From positions 1-30,479 of the forward strand of contig JAANBB010000464.1 in assembly GCA_014621425.1 (NCBI GenBank): 30,479 nucleotides of DNA. The letters run 5' to 3'. Each line of letters starts with the position of its first letter. The first letter of the stretch is position 1. The stretch is from Cylindrodendrum hubeiense. Lineage: Eukaryota > Ascomycota > Sordariomycetes > Hypocreales > Nectriaceae. The position numbers and the translations under genes were made by a program. Below are positions 10,261-19,429 of this stretch, piece after piece. The notes under the pieces are model-generated. The model was not told where the DNA came from, did not search any database, and was given only the letters and a program-made list of their open reading frames with translations.

Positions 10261-11997
10261 ATAAAAGGTTTCAAGGAGGATTATTTCGGATACAAGTATT
10301 CTCATTATTCTTGAAAGGGTGTGGATGGTGTCGGGTGGTATACTGTTGTATTTTTTGTGTCGATTCATACCCGCCCCATCCAGTATCTTATCACCATCAC
10401 TCAAAACTTGGCGCAGGAGAGGCAAAGTCGAGAGGAAACGACTCAAAATCATAAATTGCCTGATTAAAATAGATTTTGCTTCGTCTTTACATTCTCCAGC
10501 GCATGTTGGCATCGAGAGTGGGCGCAGCATGTGTGAGGTCGATCATTAACCAGTCTTTTTATGAAGCCCTCCACTACCCAAAATGTTCCCGATTGCAATG
10601 AGGGGGCAGCCCCAAGAATAAGTATTACCCCTAAATATACGTGGGTTAAAATTGAAGATGACGTGCGGCTTCCATATAAAGACAGAGTATACCGTACAGT
10701 GAGACGGAAGTTTGGTGGAGAGCCGGATTAGTCAGTGACCCTCCGAGTCTGGCTCCGGCTCCGCCGTGGGAGGTCTCCGCGCAGAAATGGACGCAAATCT
10801 CGCACGAACTTCCGGGCTCGGGAGGCCAAGAAGTGATGTCATTGATAGCTCCGTCAATTGCGATGTATACAATTCTCTTTAGGTACCGAATATGTTGGGG
10901 GGAGATGGCGAGAAGTAAATAGAATCTGCTCCGCGCTGGGATCGAATGAAAGAGAGAAGAGAAGAGAGGGTGAGACATGCGGGTCGTCGTCGAACAATCG
11001 GAGACAGGACTGTGAAACAACCAATAATTCTCCAACACAGTGGTGCTGGCCGGTATTCCAGTTAGAGGTCATGTGATAAGATGTGTGATGCTCCGTAGTG
11101 TTATGCAGTGTACAACGGACGCCGGTTCTCATGCATGTGAGCTCGGTACCCGAGGCGCGAAACGCGAGCTGCGAGTTGCGAGGCGCAGAAACGCTCCAGC
11201 GAGCTCCCACCGTCCATGGTCGGTCAGACAGCTAGGTCCAAGTGTCACCTACCGCTTGCTATACTATTGGATACCCCCGCAGCACAATGACGAGGGCATT
11301 TGCTAGTTCATATTTCGCTTTACTCTCCATCATGGAGGCATCTGGTTCATCTGGCCCATCTGGCTCATCCGGCCGCATCCCGGCCTCCGGAGCCCGCTTC
11401 TCGTCGCCACGGCCGTCGCAACCTTGGACAACGGGATACACCAGCCCGTCGCGCGCCTGGTGATAAGCAGTGGCTGCCCTCGCCCACTTGGCAACTTGGC
11501 AGGCCGAATCTCTCGGTCTCGTCCAGGAGTCCGTCGGGGAGCCGCAAGAGGCCGCTTCTCCACGCTTACAGCATGCCCCGTTTTAGCCATCAGACCGGCA
11601 ACCTGCGAGCGCAGATCCACATGCGGGCTGGGCACCGGGCAGCAAAGCTGGCCGTCATCACTCTAAACTTGGGCTGCAAGAAAGACACAGGCCCCGCTGC
11701 GGCCACTCAAGTGAGCAGTTGGTGGGGAGGGTGCGTCGTAGGGCCCTTCGCATTCGCACCCTTCCACCGGCGGAGGCTGGCCGGTGGCCCATGGAACCCG
11801 CGACTTCGGCATCGGAGGCTGACCCTGTGTGTCGCCCAGTTCTCCAGTCTCACCAGTCTTACCATTAAGTCCGCATGTAGTAACACGAGATGGTCCCGGT
11901 TGCAGGCAATATAAGACCTCAGCTCGGGGCCCCAGTTGCCAAATACTGTACCTCACCAAGCCTTCCAAGCCAAGTCACATTGAGATATCCGCTCAAC
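10261..11997. other. Intergenic, 1.7 kb between unknown gene and MFS gene
   Basis: It holds the 3' UTR of the upstream gene and the promoter of the transporter. Overlapping short frames occur on both strands (for example 10646-11038 minus), none with a recognisable motif or believable exon structure. A small 9-bp-type repeat (CATCTGGTT / CATCTGGCC / CATCTGGCT) lies at about 11339-11370. I see no RNA gene or mobile element. Confidence 0.5.
11910..11915 (+). promoter_or_regulatory. Possible TATA element of the MFS transporter gene
   Basis: TATAAG lies 88 bp upstream of the chosen ATG (11998), a plausible TATA distance once a short 5' UTR is allowed. The placement also argues against the earlier in-frame ATG at 11890, which lies upstream of the element. 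Confidence 0.35.
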
Positions 11998-14036
11998 ATG
12001 GCCTCTATAATGTCACCTCCCGACTACTCAATGGCCGCAAAGGGTAGATCCCACCTTAGTGTTCGCCTCCCAAAAGATACTCTGCATTCTTCCCTCATGG
12101 CGTCGTCGCAGCACTTTGGCTTTGACCACGAGACGGCCGCTTTGGCTCGCAATGCCAATGCCTGGCTCTCGTCGGAAGAAGACCTCGGCCGGCCAGTCGC
12201 CCGGCCGGCATCCATCGCCCCTAGTAATTTTTCCACCCGGTCCATCGAACATGAGGACTACCAGCAGCCACCCAGAAACCCAAGAGACTATCCTGTCTTC
12301 GGGTCGTTCCGCAACTCGCTCCGTTACTCGCTCCGTTACGATGAGGCCCGGCCACGGACCGCGCCTAGGACGGCGATCAAGACTGAAAGCACTGAGCAGC
12401 TCACACAGGGAATCAACGATGACTCCACCACGGGCTCAAGACACAGCGATGATGATATCGACTATCCCACTGGCATGAAGCTGGGTCTCATTACCTTGGC
12501 CCTCTGCCTGGCGGTGTTTGTTATGGCTCTTGGTTAGTGCCCCGCCCACCTCAACTCTGACCACCACTAACACGGATGACAGACAACTCGATTATTGCCA
12601 CAGCAATTCCCAAAATCACCGACGAGTTCCACAGCCTCAACGATGTGGGCTGGTATGGATCCGCATACATGCTCACAGGTGCCTCTCTCCAGCTGTTGTT
12701 TGGCAAGATCTACACCTTCTGGACCATCAAGTGGACGTTCCTCGGCGTTGTAGCCATCTTCGAGGTGGGCAGTCTCATCTGCGGTATTGCAGGGGACAGC
12801 GTCACTCTGATTATTGGCCGAGCCGTCGCGGGAGTTGGTTCCGCAGGTATCTTTGCCGGTGCCCTCACCATCCTCGCCTACACAGTGCCCCTTCACAAGA
12901 GACCTATATACACCGGCCTCGTCAGTGGCATGTGGGGTATCTCGTCGGTCGCCGGCCCGCTGCTTGGTGGCTTCCTCACCGACCGAGCCTCGTGGCGCTG
13001 GTGCTTCTACATCAACCTGCCCATTGGTGTCATCACCATGGTTGTCATTGCCGTCTTCTTCTCCGATCCCGAGCGACACATTGAGCCTGCGCCGTGGCGG
13101 GTCCGTCTGTGGCAACTCGACCCCATTGGAACCGTCATCTTCATGCCCGCCATCATCTGCATGCTGCTCGCTCTGCAGTGGGGCGGTGTCGACTATGCAT
13201 GGAGCGATTCGAAGATCACGTCGCTGTTCATGCTGTCTGCAGTACTACTGCTCCTGTTCATCTATGTGCAATACAGGATGGGTGACAACGCGACGGTTCC
13301 CCCACGCATCTTCAAGAAGCGCTCTGTCTGGGCGTCGTGCTTCTTTGCCTTCAACACTGGCGCGTGCTTCCTCACTGCGGTGTACTTCTTGCCCATCTGG
13401 TTCCAGGCCGTCAAGGGCTCCACCGCCATCCAGTCCGGCATAAGGAACCTGCCAATGCTGCTCGGTGTGGTCATCTTCTCCATGGTTGCTGGTGCCATCG
13501 TCACCTACTGGGGATACTACACACCCTTCATGATTGGCGGCGCCATCTTCATGGCCCTTGGCTACGGGCTAATCTGCACGCTCAAGGAGGATACTCCCTC
13601 CGGTGGCTGGATCGGCTTCCAGCTCCTGGCAGGTATCGGCGTCGGCATTGGCATGCAGCAGCCGCTGGTTGCAGTGCAGGTGGTGTGCGACATGGCCGAC
13701 GTTCCCACTGGCACGGCCATGATCATCTTCGTGCAGACGCTGGGCGGTGCGCTGTGCGTAACGGCGGGTCAGACCATCTTCACTAACACGCTCATCGAGA
13801 AACTCAAGGAGTTTGTGCCGGATCTGGATCCCAATGTCGTGATTGCCGCAGGCGCAACCAACATTCGCGAGGCCATCCGCGCCGAGTGGCTGCCCGACGT
13901 CATCCGAGCATACAACGACGCGCTCAACGTGGCCTTCCTGGTGGGAGCAGCCACGGCGTCGGCGACGATTATTGGCGCCGTCTTCACCGAGTGGAAGAGC
14001 GTCAAGGGGAAGAACATTGAGATGGCGGTGGCCTAA
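11998..14036 (+). CDS. MFS transporter, DHA2-type (14-helix drug/metabolite:H+ antiporter family)
   Basis: Two exons (11998-12532, 12583-14036) with a 50-nt intron (GTTAGT..CAG, branch CACTAAC) give 662 residues. The intron falls inside the first helix and splits the Asp codon of motif LDNSIIATAIPKI (about residues 178-190), typical of DHA2/TRI12-AflT-like carriers. The antiporter motif C is seen as SVAGPLLGGFL (about 300-310), followed by RASWRWCFYINLP, diagnostic of this branch. Hydrophobic segments fit 14 helices in the plasma membrane. Residues 1-159 form an unusually long, Ser-rich, charged cytosolic tail with a small internal duplication (SLRYSLRY). The start at 11998 has a CAACATGG context; an in-frame ATG at 11890 would add 36 residues but lies upstream of a TATA-like element. 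Members export toxins, pigments or drugs; the substrate cannot be read from sequence and no biosynthetic genes lie beside it. Confidence 0.92.
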
Positions 14037-14660
14037 GCTCAGCAGCACTGCCCAGACCTTGGGTCTGACAACATCTCACCTTGCATGGACCATTCATTAG
14101 CTGGTGTACATTCCGCATATAGAGCACTACAGGCGTTACGGATGTATTTTTTTCCTTCATGTTCGCGAGGAGTCGGGTCTGACGGAGACGCGCATGTGTC
14201 GAGAGGGGACAACGCGGGGAAGCTCCGTGTGGGGGCGGGGAGTGTAGGGTAGCGTCGCGGAGACGGATGAAAGGTGACCGGACAAGACTTGGACACGGTC
14301 GGACAAGATAATTCAGCGTATGACTTGATTAATGATATAAAATATTTTTGTCAAAGATATGGATAGTACTTTGTGTGACAGATGATCGAGTCGAGGGCGA
14401 TTGTGAAGCTTGAGAGGTCTGAACTAACAGACAGTGTAAAGAAAACATGCACAACGAAGAATACATGTCAAGAACACAAAGTCCAACAATGATTTTTCCA
14501 ATCAAATTCAAGGCATAGAATGCTAAAACACAATGAAAGCTGTTTCTAAGGAGTAGCCACCTCCACCTACATGGGCAAATTCCACTCCAAACAAGACTAG
14601 GTGGACACCCTGTGCAGCAGACTACTTAAGGCCATCCTAGATGACAAATCAGCACAAGAA
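14037..14660. other. Intergenic, MFS 3' region to tRNA-Thr
   Basis: 624 bp with the transporter 3' UTR. A G-rich patch (about 14210-14260, including GTGGGGGCGGGG) has the form of CreA/Mig1 or other C2H2 zinc-finger sites, but it lies downstream of the gene. No further feature is seen. Confidence 0.4.
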
Positions 14661-14745
14661 GCCCTTATAGCTTAGGGGTAGAGCGTTGCACTTGTATGAC
14701 CTGCAAGGCATGCAAAGGTCGGCGGTTCAATTCCGCCTGGGGGCA
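14661..14745 (+). tRNA. trnT-UGU: tRNA-Thr (anticodon UGU) with 13-nt intron
   Basis: Full cloverleaf: acceptor GCCCTTA pairs with TGGGGGC (14738-14744, two G-T pairs), discriminator A14745; D arm GCTT/GAGC; anticodon stem TTGCA/TGCAA; T arm GGCGG-TTCAATT-CCGCC. Anticodon TGT is at 14693-14695. A 13-nt intron (14697-14709) sits one base 3' of the anticodon, the canonical eukaryotic position; mature length is 72 nt. No CCA is encoded. The A and B boxes are intact, so Pol III transcription is expected. Confidence 0.92.
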
Positions 14746-15769
14746 CTTCTTTATTTTTGCCTGATGTCGAGACATGTCATCTTTTTGTTTTGCCGTCGCC
14801 GGTGGTGTTGTGCGGCGATTCTGGACATTGGCGACGGCGGTGGTTGAGGTGCGGCCCGCCCGAACTTGCTCGCTCCGGGAGGTACGTACCAAACCTTCAA
14901 GTGGGGTGAACTTTCGCAGGCTACGGGCCGATGTGGACGGAATTCTTCTTCTCCTTGCACTGCTGCAATGATCTATTTATTGTCAATACATTTTGATAGT
15001 TTTGTCTATCTGGGTATCGGCCGGCCGGTCAGTCTGGTATCCGTATAGCAATTTTGTCGACATTCTTTGGTGGTGGAGTGTGGCAGGTGTTGGTCCTCCT
15101 CTGTGCGGCGCTTGAATCAGAGTACCAGAGCCAAAAGCCCAGGAGCATGAGTGATTCTCGATTCCCAACTGATAGTATTATTTACCATTAATTTTTTACC
15201 CTACCTCATAACTTACCTATTCCCTCTTATGGCCTCTCCGCTACCATTTTTCATGTCTAACAGGTTCCATTGTTGAAATCGCGACGCGGGACCAGTTCTA
15301 TCTCTCGCATGTTGTGCTCGGAAGATGGATGGCAATTCATCGAGAGGAAGGCAGATGCTATACGACAGGGCTAGCGAGGCACAACGATGCGTTCATGCGG
15401 CGATTCACATTTGACTTTATACTAAGGTTTACAAAGCTTGTGTCTCATAGTCAATATTGAGAGGTTTGGGCTGAGGAGTTGGAGGGAGAGTTCGAAGCTG
15501 TCCGAACACTGATTGCAATTGGCTACATAGTTATCGTGTCGGCAGATGCGCAACATGCACAATGAGGGTGGCACGCAGTTGTGTCTGCGCTACAAGAAAA
15601 GAAGACAGCAAAAAGAGGAGAAAAAAAGCAAAAGGAGAGTTAAACAATGGTATGAAGCTGTAGCTGGAAACATTTTGCAATAATGAGGAGCGAGACGAGA
15701 CTGCGGATAGAATGTGCATCAGAGCGAGGGTACATAGGTTTTATTAATATGGCAATCTTACATCGATCA
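14746..15769. other. Intergenic, between the two tRNA genes
   Basis: 1,024 bp, AT-rich in places (about 15170-15240, 15590-15640), with only short frames interrupted by stops. I found no LTR-like ends or duplicated flanks, although regions near tRNA genes are common retrotransposon targets. Confidence 0.45.
14754..14758 (+). terminator. Pol III T-run after tRNA-Thr
   Basis: Five consecutive T, nine bases past the mature 3' end, on the sense strand: a standard Pol III stop. Confidence 0.7.
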
Positions 15770-15854
15770 GGCTTCATGGTCTAGTGGTATGATTCGTGCT
15801 TTGGGATACCAACTCAACTGTACGAGGCCCCGGGTTCAAACCCCGGTGGAGCCC
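15770..15854 (+). tRNA. trnP-UGG: tRNA-Pro (anticodon UGG) with 13-nt intron
   Basis: Acceptor GGCTTCA pairs with TGGAGCC (15847-15853), discriminator C15854. Anticodon stem CGTGC (15795-15799) pairs with GTACG (15820-15824, one G-T pair). Anticodon TGG is at 15802-15804. The T arm CCGGG-TTCAAAC-CCCGG is perfect. A 13-nt intron (15806-15818) starts after position 37, as in the tRNA-Thr upstream. No CCA is encoded. Confidence 0.92.
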
Positions 15855-15865
15855 TGAAATTTATC

Positions 15866-15871
15866 TTTTTT
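15866..15871 (+). terminator. Pol III T-run after tRNA-Pro
   Basis: Six consecutive T, twelve bases past the mature 3' end of tRNA-Pro. Confidence 0.75.
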
Positions 15872-15912
15872 GCCTTTTGGACATATTGCAAGCTATTAAA
15901 TTTCATTATTTT

Positions 15913-15936
15913 GCCCTGGTCGAACATGACCAGGGC
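15913..15936. repeat. Perfect 9-bp inverted repeat with 6-nt loop
   Basis: GCCCTGGTC (15913-15921) and GACCAGGGC (15928-15936) are perfect complements around GAACAT. It lies about 40 bp beyond the tRNA-Pro terminator in otherwise AT-rich sequence. It could form a stable hairpin in RNA or be a palindromic protein site. No gene overlaps it convincingly. Confidence 0.8.
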
Positions 15937-16293
15937 GAATCAAGGAGCGCATGTGTGTGGATTGCGAGGTTTCCTGGTTGCTAGCCTCCAAGTGCAGGTT
16001 ATGTATCCTATGCATGCCAGACGTTCGGTAGTGTCGCGCACGTACTTACACCCCGCCTCAGTCTCTCGCAGCATCACAAAAACTACTAACAAGTTATACA
16101 CATCCCTCGAGCACAATTGATTTCTGTTATGACGTCATATGGCTCGCTGTACGCCCAACGGCTGCCAGACGTGTCTAACCTATAAACCCCTACAGAGTCA
16201 CAACCATCCAGCGATCCAGGCCGAAGTTTTCGCAATCATCGCATCTTTCTTATACCAGCGAGACGGCGAGTAGATGCGCTCTGTCTAGCTGTC

Positions 16294-16720
16294 ATGCAAG
16301 TATTCGGTGGTGCTGCGAGAATCATCGCCGTTATTGACCTGTCTTCGAAGGTCGCATCGCCCTGCTTCCAATACTCTAAAGATGTAAAAAATGCCATAGA
16401 CGAAATCAACCAACTGCTGTGAGAAGTCCCTAATCTTAAGATAGTCCTAATTTGTTGTGAGATCACTCGATGGCCTCGATAGTATGAGGCTTTTGAGCTC
16501 CCAGAAGCTGATCAGCGGTCAAAGACAGTTTGATGACACTTGAAAAAGTTGAGTAAGAACTTCGCCCTGCAACAACCCGCAAGGCGATGAGTTGCATTGG
16601 CATTCGCGCTCCAAAATCTCTTTTCAGCAGCAAAGGTATGGAAAAGAGGTCGAGGACCTTATCAGCTGCTACACGCAGGCGATATCATTCGCGTTGAAAG
16701 TTGACCAAAATCTATTGTTT
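16294..16720 (+). pseudogene. Decayed N-terminal domain of a NACHT/STAND (NLR-like) receptor
   Basis: Read across frames, this matches the roughly 140-residue helical domain that fungi place before NACHT modules. Frame 1 from ATG 16294 gives IIAVIDLSSKVASPCFQYS and DVKNAIDEINQLL, then TGA (16420-16422), then EVPNLK. Frame 2 (from 16475) gives SSQKLISGQRQFDDT. Frame 3 (from 16539) gives LEKVE, a TAA (16554-16556), ELRPATTRKAMS and GIRAPKSLFSSK. Frame 2 again (from 16637) gives YGKEVEDLISCYTQAISFAL plus KVDQ. Family members end in the same way before the NACHT Walker A. At least two stops and three frame changes make it non-functional. Both stops could arise by one C-to-T change (CGA to TGA, CAA to TAA), the direction of repeat-induced point mutation, though ordinary decay explains it too. 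No NACHT or repeat domain follows. Family identity is from memory of these domains, not a search. Confidence 0.65.
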
Positions 16721-17438
16721 ATAGGAAACACAACATCAGGCTAAGAGAGAGCCGGGTGAAATAAGCCGAATGGGGACAGGTAGGGATAGTCGATCGGAGT
16801 AGAATCCTAAGTTATTTCCCCTAGCCCTAGGTTGCATACTGAATAACTCTGAGGATTCACACCGATGATTGGATCCGGCAACGGCATGGACGTATTGGTT
16901 GAAGCGCAGTTATGAATTGAATACTGACTGGACCTCTATGAAAAAGACCGAAAGTTATGTGAATCCAATCTATCTGAGTTATCTCGACTTTCACGTTGAC
17001 CTGAAGCCTATCTAAGAACTGGACATGCAGCTCGGATATCTCAATTGATTGTGGCATACCCACTTTCGAGCAAATATTTGTTTTAGATGTGGGCCATGGA
17101 AGGGATCTATTCCTCTCCTCTTTAAGTGTTAGTTCAATAATATCTGGATAGATTTGGTTACCTTTGGCGCTGGCAACCCCATTCTGTTAACTTGCGTTAT
17201 CAGATCCCTGTGGCATGAGATATCCTCAATCAATACCTTGGCAGTTGAGAACCACATCGCCATGCCAAGAAATAGCCTTGCGCCACCAATTCGAAAGAAT
17301 ACTTTTCAGCTCGCTCTCACAACCAATGAGGTTTGCAGCCATCTGAACAGGGCCCTCCAGAGCTGAACAGCCCAAGATAAGTCGCAGCCCGATGGCATTT
17401 CCCCGCGTCAATCTCTCTCCATTCGGAAAGACGACCAC
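16721..17438. other. Gene-free stretch before the chimeric gene, with an interrupted minus-strand frame
   Basis: 718 bp holding the promoter of the 17439 gene. On the minus strand one frame from 17438 to 16857 runs 194 codons with only two internal stops (one TGA, one TAA), more open than expected by chance. I recognise no domain in it. Confidence 0.4.
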
Positions 17439-19429
17439 ATGGCAGCGATGGATCCCCTCTCCATCGCAAGCGGCTGCGCAGGCCTCATCACGGCTATTGG
17501 CTCACTCTCTTTATCGATACATGCCTTTGTCCGTACATGCCGCGAGGCCCGGGGCGATCTCGACCGGGTGTCGCGCGAGCTGTTCTCGCTTCAGACGGTC
17601 CTCGAGTTGATCCAGGAGGACGTCGCCGACGACGGCAAGCTGTTCCCACCGACGCTGGAGCGGCAAATCTCGGGAATCCTGTCCAATTGCACGTCAGTCG
17701 TCCTCGAGGTGCAGAGCTGTATCACAAAGTACGGCGATGGGCGACTGAAGAGCAGGATGACGTGGACGGTGAACGGACAGGGGGACATGGAGAAGCTGCG
17801 GACGAGTCTGGAGGCGCACAAGTCGGCGCTAGAGTTAGCTTTGGACATGCTCACCCTGTAATATGCATGTCTTGCTGTTGTCTGTACCAAGGCTGACTTC
17901 CTAATAGCTCTTTCACGAGGGAGATCAGGACCAATACTACCAAGCTTCGTGACGACACGGCCGTTATCAAGCACGACATTACTCAGATCTTGCAGGAGAT
18001 TACTCGGCTCCAAGGCCGACTGCCAGAGGATGCCGCCTCGTCGACCGATTTCATTCTTCAAAGATTCTTGGAGGAGATGACAAACTACACTGAACAGGAA
18101 TTAGACACGACGATTGGAGGTCACGAAGATGATAGGAAATATTCCAGAGTCTTCTCGTATATCGAGGAACAAGAAGAAGTGGCAGTTCCGCTTCACCCGG
18201 ATGCGATGATGACACCAAATGATAGCAACGGGATGCCGGTATCTCGGTTCACTGATACCGACGCCGTCGTGTATTTTCCGGCGGGCACGAATGCAGGACC
18301 TGTACCCCAAATGACCTTGCAGGCAACAGATGAAGCGGGTGTATTGCGATCTAGCAACCTCGAGCAAGGACAGAGCGATCAGATTGCTCTAGACACGTGC
18401 GCTACCATGAGGTATGGAGGAAACCTTGTCTTGGATTGCCCCGTATCCCAGGATATGCTCGACAGCATACCCCATAATGATGAGCGAAACGAGTTCACGG
18501 ACTGGCGATTCACGGCTGTCATGTGCCCACCAGAGGAATTGAAGTATCGGCACTACTACCTCCGTCCCATGCATTTCGCCAGGCCACGGCGCATCAATAT
18601 CGTAATGTCCTTTCGACTGAACTACGCAGAAACTGCGCACAAATTCGCCACACGATGGCACTTTATTCTGCAGTCCATGGAGAACCTCAACAAAAAAGTG
18701 ATCGAGAATTCCAATGTACACGCGTGGAAGCACATCTTGGTACATATCCACGGTCCAACAAAGTGGGCGGGCTTGGCACCGGGTGTAGAGCAGACCCTAG
18801 ACCGAATGGGCGTCAAGCCGAGAGCGAATGTTGATGTTATGACTTTAGATGGTAAACCCATAGATCCTGTATACCACGGAGATTCTTCCAAGTTAAGGAG
18901 GCATAGAGTACATGGCACTGTTCATGAGGTATGTCGAACAATTCACTACTTGCCCTCCTCGGGCAAGCAGCTCCAATTTATCCACCGATCAGAATGGCTG
19001 ACTAGCGTCATCGAAATTTACAAACAGTATACTGCTCAAATACATCCTTTTCATGATGTCGCATTAGGAGAGCAGCTCGCATTCGAAACCGCGTCACCCA
19101 TCCAGACCGTCTCGACAGCGACCGTCAAGTCGTACCGGCCCCTTACCCTGGAGGATGTCCATCGCGATTGGATGAACGCCGTTGGCGAAAATCTCATGCC
19201 TGAGATCATTATTGACATAACGTCGATAGATGAGGTGGACCTCGGAGACAGCCAGTTCCTCTCCGAGATGTGGTTCAATCAGCGTGAGCGTCCGCTCATG
19301 ACGGAGTTTGGAAACGGGGGTGATGGGCCGAAAATTATCTCGCTGAGCGATTTGGTTACTCAGCTAAACACGAAGCCCAAATCTTTGAGGAAGAGTGCCG
19401 TTAAATTGGCGAGGAGGTTTCTCAAGTAG
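17439..19429 (+). CDS. Chimera: fungal STAND-type N-terminal domain + degenerate chitin-synthase N-terminal module + unknown C-terminus
   Basis: Two exons (17439-17857, 17908-19429) with a 50-nt intron (GTAATA..TAG, branch GCTGAC) give 646 residues. Residues 4-200 start MDPLSIASGCAGLIT and end with TREI, DDTAVIKHDITQIL and LQGRLP: the helical N-terminal domain found on fungal STAND/NLR proteins (Helo-like/PigL_N class). Residues about 305-465 follow class I-III chitin synthases: GNLVLDCPV (about 311), EFTDWRFTAVMC, YYLRPMHFARPRRINIVMSF, a helix in the FARTxHGVMxNI position, WKHILVHIHG in the place of WKKIVVCIVSDG, then MGV and DGKPI. The family's YNED and SDG acidic residues are missing and the catalytic core (EDR, QRRRW) never appears, so it cannot be a chitin synthase. 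Residues 470-646 match nothing I know and end in a basic, possibly amphipathic helix. An ATG at 17448 is an alternative start. The role may be decoy or sensor, by inference. Confidence 0.82.

Larger units (their letters stand above)
15855..16293. other. Gene-free stretch between tRNA-Pro and the receptor relic
   Basis: 439 bp. Apart from the hairpin at 15913-15936 I see nothing that looks functional; a 69-codon frame at 15911-16120 has no recognisable motif. Confidence 0.4.

Noticed and set aside
10646..11038. 130-codon minus-strand frame
   Set aside because: No motif, no good promoter or intron context, and competing frames overlap it.
12567..13115. 182-codon minus-strand frame under the MFS gene
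   Set aside because: Antisense to conserved transporter helices; an effect of GC-rich codon use.
18393..18398. Second CACGTG as a phosphate-response site
   Set aside because: Lies within the coding exon of the chimeric gene; expected by chance at this frequency.
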